DNA of 64,000 nucleotides, from the NCBI GenBank assembly GCA_022559845.1, contig CM040126.1, positions 125,278,886 through 125,342,885 of the forward strand, given 5' to 3'. Under the pieces are notes generated by a model that saw only the letters and a list, made by a program, of their open reading frames with translations, made no database searches and was not told the DNA's origin. This document shows positions 1-11,464 of the stretch, in pieces (position 1 is the stretch's first letter; every line of letters starts with the position of its first letter). The stretch comes from Amorphophallus konjac (taxonomy: Eukaryota; Streptophyta; Magnoliopsida; Alismatales; Araceae). The translations under genes and the position numbers were made by a program.

Positions 1-215
1 TTTTTATTTTTTTATATTTTCAATAGTATTTCATTTTTTTAAATTTTTTGAAGTATTTGAGTTTTTAAGTTTTTTAACTATTTGATTTTTTTTTGAAATT
101 TTGAAGTATTTGATTTTTTAGATTTTTCACAATATTTGATTTTTTTTAGATTTTTTGAAGTATTTGATTTTTTTTAGACTTTTGGTAATATTTGATTTTT
201 TTTAGATTTTGACAT
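1..215. repeat. T-rich degenerate tandem repeat
   Basis: At least five imperfect copies of a roughly 30-40 bp T-rich unit built on TTTGAAGTATTTGA followed by a run of T and AGATTTT. There is no coding capacity. It runs off the left edge, so its full length is unknown. It may be part of the gypsy element to its right or an independent microsatellite-like tract. Confidence 0.6.
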
Positions 216-1420
216 AGCAATCCGCAGCACCTAAAGACATGCTCAAACTACTGGCTAGGGATCGTCGTTCCTACCCCTTTCATTAAATGTTTCTCTTAAA
301 CAGGGCGTGTATGTAAGGGTGGCTTACCACAACTAACCGCTTCTAAAGAACGGTGCCCCTACTAAGGCCATACCCGGGATACAACCCAGCCTAAGAGGGA
401 GAAGCAGAAGAAAAAATTGGAGACAAGCTTCGTGTAGGATGGGAGATATCAAGGCTCGAATTCCTTCCATGGCACTACCCCTCAAAGAGATAGTCTGTTG
501 CGCTAGAACTTTGTGTCTTTGATTTTTAGACCCATATTTATCAGGCACGCATGCGACCAGGCTCGTGACGTCCAGCGGGGAACTGAACTGTCACTCTTGC
601 CATGCCTTTGATTCATAATTTTTTATTGATTCATTTTCTCATTTTGGTAGCTCTTATTGGCCAGATATAGTATGAAAACTCACTTTTGAGGGTCAAGATT
701 ACCCCTATTTGAGACCTCTCTCGTATTAGGGAGCGCCTAGGTTAGTCATCTTATCCATCAATCTCTTGCCCCTCCACTTGGCCGAGCAGAGAAGAGAAAA
801 GGCCTTCATGCATACCCAAAGTATGGCCAAAGCAGCAATAGTGTGCCTTAGAGAGATAGGCTATGACTCGCCGTGTAGTGTGTGAAAAACCCATATTCAA
901 AAGTCACCCTCAACAATCAGGGAAAGAAACTACACTCCTAACACGGAGTTATCACCAGCCTAAGGATGCTGCAGAAGCAACTCGACTTGAACTAACCAAA
1001 CTTAATGAACTAAAGCCGCCCAAAATGTGTTGAGGAAACCACATTATAACCATGTGCAGGAGAAATAGAAATGATAGCAATAATAGCATGTTCTTGCACA
1101 AAATAAAGATACCTTGCGAATCCATGGAATGAAAAAGTGATGTCCTGAAGCGATCTTGATCATCGAGCTTTGATCAGCACGAGCTTTGTATTCCTCGCTT
1201 GTCATGGTAAAAGGGAAAGGATAACAAGGACTTGAAGATTCCTCTAGATGGAGGAGCGGCAGACACCAGACTGGATGAAGAAGAATAAAAGGAAGAGAGA
1301 CGAGGGCTAGAACTCCCTCGTTAAGACACAAAGGCTCTGATAACAAGGAACCGAATACATAATGAACAGAGATTAACTGAGATCAAGGCGGACTAAAGCC
1401 TCGAAAACAGCATGAAAAAG
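216..1420. other. Non-coding stretch, probably interior of the left gypsy element
   Basis: No convincing ORF, RNA gene or transposon domain was found; the short open frames here lack domains. The sequence continues without an obvious boundary from the proline-rich minus-strand ORFs on its right, so it is probably internal sequence of the same retroelement downstream of gag. A weak resemblance to an initiator-Met primer site at 1333-1345 (TGTTATCAGAGCC on the minus strand) has no LTR end beside it. Confidence 0.35.
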
Positions 1421-1421
1421 G

Positions 1422-2501
1422 CTAATGACCCCGAAAGGGTGAGACAGAAAGAATAGACGAACCATAAGAAGATTGTGGCAAAGATAAGGGGGAAGAGGAG
1501 TGATCATCCGACGTGGTCGGAGAAAAGGAATTAGAATCACCCGACATGGTTGGGGAAGGAGAACGAGAATCACCCGCCAACGACGGGGAAAGAAAATGAT
1601 AGACACCCGATAGGGTTGGGTAAGAAGAATGATGGTCACCTGACAGGGTCAGAGAAAGAAAAGGGTAATCACTCGACATGGTCGGGGAAGGATCAGAAGT
1701 AGAGCCCGGGGATACCAGAAGAGAATGATCAGAAGAAGTCCCAAAAGTGGGATGAAAGGATGACATAGGCTGAAACCTAAAATCATGAGAGAACAGAGGA
1801 TCTGGAGACTCCGGATGACTGGAGAAAGAAGAATGGGGGTTTGCGGATCCGAAAAGAGAGGAGATGATCATAGAAACTGGATTAGAGGAAGGGAGGTACA
1901 CCACCCAGGGGTGGGAGTTGAGTAGAAGAAAGGACGATTGGAGAGGAGGGGAAGATGGAGAAGTGGCCCCTCGAGTGAATAACACGTGGCTTTTGTACTT
2001 GCGCTGCCGCCTCTTCTTAGCAAAAACTTTTTGAACCCGAACCCGCCTGATGCGGACTTGGGCCTTCAACCTTCTTGCTCTGTAATGTCTTCTTAAATAA
2101 CAAGCCCATCTGGCAGATGGCCTGGCCCGGTCATGAGCATGAAGTCTCATTGGGGCAGTTGCCCCTAGACACCCGGTGCTAACAATAGGCGGACATTCTT
2201 GAACAGATAACTCCTCAAATGAATGAATATCAAAAAACCACGGAGTTTTGTCACTTGGCACTAGCAGCATGAGATTTGACAACTCCACTCGACAATCGAG
2301 CATGAAGCGTAACTCCCTTACCATAAGAGTATGAAAAAATTGAGGGAGAGTGATGTGCGGCGTTGACGTGGCCGACTTACCAATAAACCAAGGGAGATTG
2401 CATAACAAGTGCAGAATGTTCTTGGAAAATGTAGAAGATACGGCCAATTGTCCCTTGAATAGGGAATCCATCAAGCTCTTGGCAGCCGTATGAGTTAGCA
2501 A
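1422..2501 (-). pseudogene. Downstream part of the left retroelement polyprotein, function not recognised
   Basis: An open frame of about 359 codons that follows the proline-rich ORF at 2505-3275 after a single stop. Its first ~150 residues look like a folded domain (hydrophobic pattern, several His and Cys residues, a WFFDIHSF motif). Then comes a strongly basic arginine/lysine-rich stretch at about residues 135-170. The last ~130 residues are low complexity and carry repeated SPTMSGD-like heptads. No aspartic-protease D(T/S)G motif and no reverse transcriptase were seen. It could be a poorly conserved C-terminal part of a Tat/Ogre-like gag or an accessory ORF. I do not recognise a family. 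Confidence 0.35.
1500..1700 (-). repeat. About 39-bp coding minisatellite
   Basis: Five to six imperfect copies of a roughly 39-bp unit centred on ATCACCCGACATGGTCGGGG lie inside the minus-strand ORF. In frame they encode variants of SPTMSGD and SLTLSGD. The repeat expands the C-terminal tail of that ORF without closing its frame. Confidence 0.55.
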
Positions 2502-2504
2502 AAT

Positions 2505-3440
2505 CTAAGTAGAGAACCCTTCCTGACCAGTAATCTGAATGGCAATCGAGCGAGAGGTAATAACAACATTAATAATCGAACCTCCGACAAGCAATGAGAT
2601 TGCCACCGGCCTCGCTTGTGAAGAAACTGCCACTAGTGCAAGGGAGCTCTTCTTAGCAACCGTCTCCATAGGAAATGCAGGCTCATTATCCCAAAGATGA
2701 TTGGGGACCATGACTCGGACTAGCATGCGGCAAATGAAATCTTGAATCTTATAGTGCAGAACCGGCACTGAACTGTCTTGACTTGGCTTGCCATTTCCCT
2801 GGGGACCAGACCCGAAGGGCACCAAAGGTAGCGCACACCCACTCCGTGGGGTGGAAATGGATGGGAAAGAAGTGGAAGTAATAGGTTTGGAAGGCGGAGG
2901 CGAAGGTTTAGAAGGCATAAGTGGGGGTAAGGGCAATGCGAGTGGTGGAGGGATAGCGGCAATGACAGGCTCAAGTGGAGGTAAGGGAAAAGGTGGAGGC
3001 ATAGGAGGGGGTAAAGGTGAAGGTGGAGGTGGAGGTACAGCTTGCTCAGGCTCGGGCAACAATCGCGAAGGGGATGGCAAAGGCGGTGGAGATGGTGGAT
3101 GTGATGGAATAGGAGTCTTCAGGGGAGGAGGCGATGAAGGCGGTGGTGATGGCGGTAGGGGTAGTGGAGATGGTGATGCGGGCAATGAAGGTAATGGAGG
3201 TGGAGATGGAGAGGGTGAGGAAGGAGGTAAAGGGGAAATGAAAGGCTGTGGGACCCAATGTCGACGTATTGACACGACACGCCGCGCGGCATTGGGGGTA
3301 GGAGTAGTGGCGGTGGAAGTGGCGAAAGTGGAGGCACTAGCCTTAGCAAGGGACAGGGTAGGCGGAGTTTGTGGAGATGGGGTAGGAGATGGAGAAGGTA
3401 GTATAGATAACGGAACAGGTGACGGAGCAGGTGCATCGCT
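2505..3440 (-). pseudogene. Proline-rich linker region of a gypsy gag-type polyprotein
   Basis: A minus-strand frame dominated by PPPLP and SPPP runs over roughly residues 10-130, followed by about 100 residues of ordinary composition (around LVRVMVPNHLWDNEPAF). It continues toward 1422 in the same reading direction after one stop. Frame changes and stops between 3275 and 3500 separate it from the zinc-knuckle part upstream. The opposite strand shows a glycine-rich open frame over the same bases, which is a shadow of the proline codons. It is inferred to be a disordered linker in the retroelement polyprotein; no catalytic motif is visible. Confidence 0.4.
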
Positions 3441-3500
3441 AGATGAGGTATCGTAGGGGTGCCCCTGGTATTGTTGTAGAGACGGCTGCTTGGGTGGCGT

Positions 3501-4127
3501 CTATTGCTGCTGCTTGCTGCGGAGATTCAGAATAGCTTCATGCATGGCGGCCCAATCGATCCTCTTATTATCTTCCAGGCCATAAACATACTCTCGGAAT
3601 TCAGGGCAGTCCTCAACCAAATGCCCCTGCTGGCGATGGTAATCACAAAATTGAAGCATATCCCCGACCGCGGGTCGATATGGCACAACTTAAGGGGGAG
3701 GCAACGCATGAGTAGCCATCAAAGCCCTAAAAATATCTGAAAAACACTCTGGCAATGGAGGACGATGAGGAGCCTGCTTCGAGCAAGGTGGATGCCGAGG
3801 GGTATGAGAAGGTAATGGACATGGAAGTGGAGAAGGAAGTGGGGGTTGCGAAGGCAAAGGCACATGGCAACTAGTGGAATGACTCGGTGGAGGCATATGT
3901 GGAGCGAAAATGGAGGTGGGATGTATGTGGATGGCATCTACCTGCTCGGGGTGTGATGTTCCCTTGACCGGAGGGGAAGACACAGGCGGAGACACATATG
4001 TGGGGGTGGAGGGCTGACTGTGGATGGCGGCAGGTTGACTCATGGAGGGTTGACATGTGGAGGTATATGGGTATGTGTGAACGGAAGGCTGAATGGCGGA
4101 AGAATATGCGGTAGATGGATGACTCAT
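3501..4127 (-). pseudogene. Gag C-terminal part with proline-rich spacer and CCHC-like knuckle
   Basis: This continues the gag of 4150-5443. First comes a Ser/Pro/His-rich spacer. One in-frame stop (near 3687-3689) then precedes a short region ending in a zinc-knuckle-like motif, C-D-Y-H-x4-G-H-x4-C, followed by an acidic/basic helix. Tat and Ogre type gypsy gags carry a related knuckle with a His in the second metal position, so the variant spacing fits the family. It would bind element RNA in the virus-like particle. The stop and neighbouring frame changes make it inactive. Confidence 0.6.
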
Positions 4128-4149
4128 GGAAGGTGATGGATAGAGGCGT

Positions 4150-5443
4150 ATGTGGGCGTAGAAGGTGGAGGAGACTCAGGGTCAAGGGAACCTAGGAGTT
4201 GTTGGTGGATGAAGCGGACTCGGCTATAAAGTTGTTGCCAGGAAGTGATATCATCCAAGGCTAAGATAAAGCAGTACTCGGGTGTTGCATTAGAAATGAT
4301 CATTTTGATTTGTTCTCTCTCTGGAATATCCCCCGGGACTTGCGCGGCCAGGCGACGCTAGCGGTCAGCGAAAGTAGAGAATTCCTTGTCGGGATTCATC
4401 TTCTCATGGGCCAGATCAACCATAGAATACTTGGGCCCAACCTGGTCTTGATACTGTTGAAGAAATCTCTCTTGGACGACTTGAAAATCCACAACTTGCT
4501 CTTGCGAAAGAGAAAAGAACCAATCCCAAGCCGAGCCTTCCAACGACGGACCGATTAAATAGGACGTCAAGCGTTGGTCATGTCGAAATTGGGCCGACTC
4601 ATAAATGAACTCCTTCAAGTGCACATAGGGGTTACCAGCTCCACCATAGCGACAATAAGTAGGAATTTGTGAACGTGGTGGAAGCTGAAGACCTTGGAAT
4701 GCAAACGAGACACTCAAACAAGATTGGGGATCAATTTGACGTTGAAGTTCATCAAGCTGACGTTGGGCTTGAGCAATCATCTCCTCAATGGAGAGAGATC
4801 GGGAAGGATGCAAGCCAGCCTGAGCATAAGATTGTGGATTTGGACCATAGTTATGATATTGGGCCGGATAAAGAGATCCGGACTGAGAAGAAGGAAAGTC
4901 GATTCCAGGAGTGGAAGGATATGTGGGCCTGGAAGGATCATGAATGTGAGAATAAGAGCTGATTGGGCCAGCAGTAACATGGGTAGAAGGAGCGGGCCTA
5001 TTAAGAGAAGTAGGTCCATTAAGGGAATAAGAAGGCCTGCTAAAGGAAGGGGGCCCATTAAAAGAGCGAGGCCCATTGAAGGAATAAGGCCCACTAAGAG
5101 ACTGGGACCCAGTAAAGAAAGATGGGCCACTCAAGAAAGATGACCTATCAAAGGAATGAGGCCCATTAGATGAATGTGGCCCGTTATGAGGATGAAGCCC
5201 ATTAGGATAATTAGTAGTGAGTTTTTGTGCCTGGACCGGGTCCATTTGGCTAACAAGAGGTGATGAGTGGGCCATGAGATTCGCTTGTGAGTTAGAAGGG
5301 CCACGAGGAGATGGGCCCGCGTGGAAAGAGGAATCCACGCGGGAATAGGAATATGGGGATGAGGAAGGGTAATATACAGGAGAAAAATGGCACTCCATGA
5401 AGGCAAATGGAGACTTTATATAGGAAAAATCAAGGGAATACAA
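4150..5443 (-). pseudogene. Gag capsid region of a Tat/Ogre-like Ty3/gypsy retrotransposon
   Basis: A 361-codon frame starts at 5443. The first ~215 residues are rich in Ser, Pro, Asn and Gly, with repeated NGP and SFNGP motifs. A short helix (EEMIAQAQRQLDELQRQI) then leads into a Retrotrans_gag-type capsid domain, recognisable from IPTYCRYGGAGNPYVHLKEF, GSAWDWFFSL and the FADR motif. A TAG replaces the expected Trp just after FADR at 4358, and the capsid reading resumes in the same frame to about 4150. Gag forms the cytoplasmic particle in which reverse transcription happens. It lies about 780 bp downstream of a candidate primer site and LTR on the same strand. No protease or reverse transcriptase is present within the window. 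Confidence 0.75.
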
Positions 5444-6219
5444 TGAGGGAAGTAAAAGGGCTCGAGAATCAGAGAGGGGGCTGACTCAATAATGCAAAGG
5501 GAAAAAAAGTACCCAGGATAATGTGACTAGACAAATAGACACACAGAATGGACTACCCTAAGTGGGCCTAATGACAAAACCTATATGGATAGTAGGGATG
5601 CAACATAAAATGACACAAATGGGCTTGGACAAGCCCAAACAACACAAACAATATGCAGGATTTCACCCAAGTCAACCAAGTTAATATGATGGAAAATATT
5701 TTATTGTCAAAGTTTTGGTGGGCTTTTAAATGTCTTTAAATTAAGATTAATTCCCTCAAGATAGGTATCCTATAGGGAATAAGGTCAAACTTTGGGTTGA
5801 CTAAGGTTAACTCCTTCACAACGTATGCAAATGCAAGCCTAAGGGGTGGAAAGGTACAACCGGCCCGGCGTCCGTGTGGGAATTCACGGCTCGCGGGGAC
5901 TTATGGAGGTCCCGGATAAGATCACCTAGTTGAGCCCAAGGAATATGGGAGCGAGAGGGTCACTTACCGAGGGGAATGCAACTACAATATACAAATATGC
6001 ATGATCCTATGTGCACCGTAGTGCATGCAATTTATAGCCTAAAACTAGCAAATCAAGATATACTGAACACAAGCAAATATAACAAGATGGATGCAAACAA
6101 GATGAACAATATGAAGATATGAAATGCTATCTAAACATGAATATACACACCAAGATCGCAAGAAACCATGGACAAGGTGATGGGCACTAGAGGTCCCACC
6201 GTGATCGCCAAAAAAGGGG
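5444..6219 (-). other. 5' untranslated leader of the left gypsy element with candidate primer binding site
   Basis: This non-coding leader separates the candidate LTR from gag. At 6192-6210 the minus strand reads TGGCGATCACGGTGGGACC, immediately preceded by CCCCTTTTT and the LTR end CATCTACA. Tat/Ogre elements are primed by a tRNA-Arg with a TGGCGACTCCGCTGGGG-like site, and this sequence is a diverged match. A second partial copy of the same site (TGGCGATCACGG) lies inside the LTR at 6391-6402. The primer assignment is inference. Confidence 0.45.
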
Positions 6220-7301
6220 TGTAGATGTGGAAAATATGTATGCGTGGTGTCACAAGTCACATAGACAAGCATATGTGCATAAGTGATAACATAATGTGCA
6301 TATCAAGTGAACATCATGAACATGTGACTATGTAAACATGGTAGCATGATCATACAGCAAGATAAAGGCGATAAAAGATGTAAAAAAATACCGTGATCGC
6401 CACCAAGGAATAACAATGCCAAAAGAATATAAAAGAGAAAACTAAGTGCGTTGTGTACCTTGGAAAAAGAAGATGATCGCGCTTAATATTAAGGATGCGG
6501 GGACTATGTGGATTACCTCTCCTTGCCTTCCAGCCGACTAGAAGGTAAGGGCCTCACTTTCCATACTTTCCTGCGAAACAAATACAAAACAAGAGGTAAA
6601 ACCCATTAGAAAATGCTAAGTGTAGAAATCTGCCCAAGTGCATAAAGTAGCATGAAAGATTGAGGGTAAACTCACCGGGGGAGGGTTTTTAACCCCTATG
6701 GAAGGGTGCAAACAATAGGTGTGTATATTGTGATGAGATTAGAGTGAAGAAATTGATTTAATATGCCATGATGAGCATAGATAAACAAGGTGCAAAAGTG
6801 CATGTCACAAGAAAAACTGTGCAAACAGTATAAATTAGGTGCAAAGACTGATGCAAACAATAGGGCAAATGAAATCCAAATGAGGAGAAATTTGAGATGA
6901 CAGAAGACTTGAGTGCTGTGAAGAAGTAGGAACAAGAATCACGCCAAAAGGAGGTCGGGACAGAAAGTTATGACACCGGAGATTTGGCAAAAAATGCGGA
7001 CTGTGCAGAAAATGCAGAATAGTGCACAAAGTGGACTCAAAGAATGATGAATATCTCATAAGATAGAACACCAAAAGAGGAAAGAGTTGATGCTATGGAA
7101 AGGTGGGAGTGTTGTGGTGAAACTAGGGTAAAAAGCATGGTTTAAAACGGGGAAGACATCAGTGAAAAATGGGGTGGAAAACACAAGAAAATAATGGGGC
7201 GCGGAACATGAGAAAAAAATGACGTGTAAAAACAGAATGAAGATGAAAAACACATGGACAAAAATATGTATGAAGATGACGAGGTAATGAGCCCAAAATC
7301 A

Positions 7302-7815
7302 AGGAACACAAAGATTATACTTCCCTCTAGAGCTTGAGTTGAAACTACGGATCAAGAGTGCCCCACGGCCTCGCACCGGTGACGCAAACATGCCCCCGTC
7401 GCAAGAAATCTGAGTTTCAGTAAAGTGCAGAACAGTGTAATAAAACCTCAAAAGTTGGGGCTTGGAAGAGGGGGACAAGATATGGAAAATAAGGTAAACA
7501 TATAATGAAAACGAAGCTAATACTCCCCTCTTCAAGATGGAGTTGAGGGAGGACAAAAAGGATGAAGCACGACTCCACCCCGGCTTGATGAACAGGCCCC
7601 CGTCGTGAACTTTGTAGTAAAAAATAACAAACTGTGATGATTTGCCAAAAGTAGGGGCGAGGTTGAGAGGGAAAACGTTTATGAAATCAAGCAAATGAGG
7701 AACCAAATTGAAGTTAATACTTCCCTATTCAGGCTAGGGTCGAAGGATTGAGTCGGCAGTGCAGCATGGCTTCGCCATCACCTTAGAAACGTGCCCCTAG
7801 CGCAAGGTTCGCACA
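7302..7815. repeat. Three diverged copies of a ~205-bp repeat within the LTR
   Basis: Related blocks start near 7315, 7525 and 7722. Each begins with a TTATACTTCCCTC-like string and, about 70-80 bp later, carries a GTGCCCC/GCCCCCGTCG-like GC-rich box. The copies are clearly diverged, so the expansion is old or under little constraint. Confidence 0.5.
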
Positions 7816-7820
7816 GGGGC

Positions 7821-7829
7821 TTTATATAG
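7821..7829 (-). promoter_or_regulatory. TATA box of the left LTR
   Basis: The minus strand reads CTATATAAA, a good plant TATA box about 1.1 kb inside the LTR. Transcription from it would run toward the gag at 5443, consistent with the strand of the element. Confidence 0.45.
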
Positions 7830-8929
7830 AAAAACTGCCCAAGTCCCCAACTTTCCTCCATGAGTTTAAGAGATAGAGTCCACCAAATCTTGAGATCTAT
7901 GGATCAATCTCGAGATAATACAAAGGATAAGAGGTAGGAACAAGTGTAACTCAATTTGGATGAAAGATCTAGAAGATATGGCTTCTAGAAGGAAGCCCAT
8001 CGCACTAAAAATAAGAGTTTTAGTAGTAGCAGGACACTAAAACCCTCAACTTTTGAGTACGATTTTGATCAAGATAGGTAATGAAAATTATAGTTCTTTG
8101 AACTAAATTCAAGACAATACCAAGGAGAATCCATAGGAGTAAACGGGGATCGATTTGGATAAGTATTCGAAAAGTTATGGGCTTTCAAAGAAGGCCACGG
8201 TGGCACAAAACGCTGCAGAGTCCAGCAGCAGCTGGACTCTCGGGTTGGCTTAACGGTCTATCGTAAGACCGTTAAGGAACCGGTTGCAATAAGAAACGGT
8301 CGACCGTTTGGCTTCTACTTCGCGCGACTTTGGAAATTGGATCATATCTCCCAAACGGTGTAGAATTAGCGAAAGTAGTAGAAGAAGAAATTATAGATAA
8401 CTGAAACATAAATAACTTTTATGAAGAAAGTAAGATGAAAAGATGATCCAAAAATGTAGAAAATGGGGATAGAACAGAGAGAGAAAATTCTGGGACATAG
8501 GTGAATAGCACACCGGAAAAATGCAAATAACATGAAATTGGTGAAGAACTAGCCAATGACGTAGAAGAATAAGTTGTAGATCTCAAAAAATTGAACAACT
8601 TTTATGAAGGGAACATTTTGAAAATAGGAATAGAAGGGGGTGAAAAAGGATCACTTTCAGGACTGCGCAGTGAAAGAGAGCCGAATGCTTGATGGAAATA
8701 GGCCTAAATGGGCCGTAAGTCAACTTAGAAGTCAGAAGTTGATAAAATAAGCTCCAGGGCTATAAGAAATCATGATCTCTAAGGCTCAAAGGATAAAGAA
8801 CAATGAAAACTGCCTCGAAATCCGTCCAAGGAAGGATCCAAATCAATAGATAATTCGGGACATCAAAAATGATGAATAAGAAAAATGACGTAACTTATTG
8901 AGCTAAAACGGGTGTCAACACATACGTCA

Positions 8930-9240
8930 AACACTTAAGCACTTAAGCTAATGTCTCCGTTGACACCTATTTTTCACCTTTAAGAGGGTATATGTCACCC
9001 ATAGCAGTCTATTTGTCAGCCTTATGTGTGCATTTGTCATCCTTTTCTTCTTCTGCTGGCGGGCAAACACAAGTGGACTTCCCCGTCATGCAGCTTCAAC
9101 ACTTCACACATATTCAGTGCTACAACCTATTTTTCACTCGTAGAGAGTTATTTGTCAGCCTTACCTCCCTATTTGTCACCACTAATGAGTCATTTGTCTA
9201 CCTTATCTTCCTGCCTTCCCTTGTATGAATCTTAATAGAT
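8930..9240 (+). repeat. TTTGTCACC-motif cluster A
   Basis: About eight variants of ATTTGTCACCCTTA (for example at 9008, 9030, 9128, 9148, 9170 and 9190) are spaced about 20-90 bp apart, all in the same orientation. The same motif recurs in nine other clusters in the window. It lies beyond the 3' end of the CACTA genes. Such dispersed short motifs are typical of the subterminal transposase-binding repeats of DNA transposons; that role is inferred. Confidence 0.6.
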
Positions 9241-9554
9241 TTGTTCATCATTTCTAAAGAATTTAGACTTTAACTGCACAGATTTGGGTTGACCACTGTC
9301 TTAGCTCCATTGACTGTGCGTTGACTACGTTATCACGTTGACTTTTCTTCGTTTCTTGAGAAAATAACTGACTTTCAGCCTGTTCTATGTGCACCTGTCA
9401 ACCTGTTCTTTGTGCAATTTAGAAGTAAACTACATACACAAAATCATTATAGCTCCATGGATGATTCTACAGCAACAAAACACATTGACTATCCACATGA
9501 AGAGTATACATGAATCTAAATTTTGACAACATCAAAACATGGAGCCGAAACACT
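9241..9554. other. Non-coding stretch
   Basis: There is no ORF or repeat of note. A few GTTGACT words occur (9286-9345), as in other parts of the motif-cluster DNA. It separates motif cluster A from the micro-exon array. Confidence 0.4.
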
Positions 9555-10520
9555 AAGGATTTAAATAAACATACGAGCAGCAGTTGGTGGGGGTGGTGCA
9601 CTCTGTGTACCTGGTGCATATATTTAAAATATCGTGGGCAAAACAAAGTGCTAAGTCACTACTCATTCATTAATGATCTTAAATAAACATACCCGCAGCA
9701 CGTGGTGGGGTCGGTGTACTCTGTGTACCTGGTGCAGAGACATAAACTATCATTACCAAAATAAAGTGCATATTCACTACTCATTTATCTAAGAATTTAA
9801 ATAAACAAACCCGCAACAGGTGGTGGGGGCGGTGTAATCTGTGTACCTGGTGCCATAAACACAAACTATCATTACCAAAACGAAGTGCATATTTACTACT
9901 CATTTATCTAAGAATTTAAATAAACATACCAGTAGCAGGTGGTGAGGGCGGTGTAATCTGTGCACCTGGTGCAGAGACATAAACTATCATTACCAAAACA
10001 ATGTGCATATTCACTACTCATTTATGTAAGAATTTAAATAAACAGACCTGTAGCAGGTGGTAGGGGCGGTGTAATCAGTATACCTGGTGCCATAAACACA
10101 AACTATCATTACCAAAATGAAGTGCATATTCACTACTCATTTATCTAAGAATTTAAATAAATAGACCCACAGCAGGTGGTGGGGGCGGTGTAATCTGTGT
10201 ACCTGGTGCCATAAATACAAACTATCATTACCAAAAAGAAGTGCATATTCACTACTCATTTATCTAAGAATTTAAATAAATATACCAGTAGCAGGTGGTG
10301 GGGGCATTGTAATCTGTGTACCTGGTGCAGAGACATAAACTATCATTACCAAAACAATGTGCATATTCACTACTCATTTATCTAAGAATTTAAATATACA
10401 GACCCGCAGCAGGTGGTGGGGGTGGTGTACTCTATGTACCTAGTGCAAAGACATAAAATATCATTACCAAAATGAAGTGCATATATTCACTACTCATTTA
10501 TCTAAGAATTTAAATAAATA
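9555..10520 (-). repeat. Eight tandem 118-bp units resembling micro-exons with introns
   Basis: Unit centres lie near 9585, 9705, 9820, 9940, 10055, 10172, 10292 and 10408. Read on the minus strand, each unit has an AG acceptor (for example CTCTGCACCAG), a 36-nt block encoding TQITPPPPPAAG or a close variant, then a donor such as GTATGTTT or GTCTGTTT. Every block keeps 36 nt, so any number could be spliced in without changing frame. One copy (about 10408) has a TAG in place of the CAG codon. The array directly follows the short first exon at 10505-10579. Confidence 0.7.
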
Positions 10521-10579
10521 TACCGGTAGAACCCCTCCCGGAACCACCTCTGCTCGAAGATCCGGTACGACCTCGAACC
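10505..10579 (-). CDS. First exon of a second CACTA gene feeding the micro-exon array
   Basis: The minus strand opens with ATG at 10579 and encodes a 20-residue Arg/Gly/Ser-rich start (MVRGRTGSSSRGG and so on). It ends at a good splice donor, G|GTATATTT, beside the first 118-bp unit. CACTA elements usually carry a second gene downstream of TNP2, often with a low-complexity N-terminus. The remainder of such a gene was not found beyond 9555, so this is probably a 3'-truncated remnant. The product is unrecognised. Confidence 0.45.
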
Positions 10580-10694
10580 ATCTAATTATTGACAACAATT
10601 AAAATAGTGCATATTAGTCCACAACTAATTACGAGGAGAGGTGGCGATTAATAATGATAAGAAGTGCATATATGTTAAATTTCTTACAAAATAT

Positions 10695-11464
10695 TCAATC
10701 ATTATCTATTTCATCTTCAGATGCTGAAGATATATCAAACTCAGCCTCATCTTCATCATCTTCCTCATTCTCACTAGATTCATACTCTTCCTCCTCAGAG
10801 GACTCCTTCTGCCCAACAATTGCTTCATTTAGCTTAGTTGGATCGACTTCTTCCACTTCGTCCTCTATAGACAACCGAAGTGGCTCGTCAGATTCGATCA
10901 GATCAAGATTAAAAGCAACCAACTCTACAGTGTCACCCTCGTCTGATTGAAAAAATTCGGCACTAGAATCCTCTGAGACAGCTTCAATCAGATCTAACTC
11001 ATCATTAGGCATAAGCCTTAGTTTTACCCTACAAATTGCCCACCAATGTTTATTCTTGGATGATGAATAACTTGAATAATACACTTGCTAGGCTTGTACG
11101 GCCAAAATGAACGGCTCATAGGTATTCAATTTTGATCTATGTTTGACATCGACAATCCCATATATTGCGTCATTTTGAACTGAATGAGGATCAAACCAAT
11201 GACACTTAAAAAGGAATATATGCTTGTCTTGTCCGATATATTGTAATTCTATGACCTCCTCAAGAATAGCATAGTAATCAAGATCATTTTCATTGTATGT
11301 ACTACCTTTCACGTATACACCGCTATTCATCATAGACTTATTTCCTCCATAATCTCTGGTGTGAAATCTATAACCATTCATAAAAAATCCTAGATAGGCA
11401 TGCGTGACCTTCGACAGTCCATAACTTATCACCCGGACTCTTTCATTAGTAACATAACCTTCTT
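10695..11464 (-). pseudogene. DUF4216 region at the C-terminus of a CACTA TNP2 gene
   Basis: Two adjoining minus-strand frames (11088-11432 and 10695-11084) show the DUF4216 pattern seen downstream of the TNP2 catalytic region in En/Spm elements. Visible parts are a GYRFHTRDY segment, GVYVKGSTYNENDLDYYAILEEVIEL, then FKCHWFDP and a YYSSYSSSKNKHWWAICRVK block. The last ~85 residues are highly acidic (Asp/Glu/Ser). A TAG at the join and the missing connection to the DUF4218 part make it non-functional. DUF4216 has no established biochemical role; it travels with TNP2 transposases. Confidence 0.8.

Larger units (their letters stand above)
6220..8920 (-). mobile_element. Candidate 5' LTR of the left gypsy element
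   Basis: On the minus strand the segment begins TGTTGACACC and ends CATCTACA, giving the TG...CA ends expected of an LTR, and it is followed by the candidate primer site. A TATA box is present on the correct strand at 7821-7829. It has no ORF of note. The partner LTR lies beyond the left edge, so the boundaries cannot be confirmed by a direct-repeat comparison. Confidence 0.5.

Noticed and set aside
1333..1345. Possible second primer binding site (TGTTATCAGAGCC on the minus strand)
   Set aside because: One mismatch in the critical TGG end and no LTR terminus beside it.
2788..3456. Plus-strand glycine-rich ORF of 222 codons
   Set aside because: It is the antisense of the proline-rich minus-strand region (CCN codons read back as GGN) and has no domain; the gag-type ORFs around it are all on the minus strand.
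10654..10950. Plus-strand Ser-rich ORF of 98 codons
   Set aside because: It is the antisense of the acidic C-terminal tail of the DUF4216 region (GAA/GAT codons read back as TTC/ATC and TCN).
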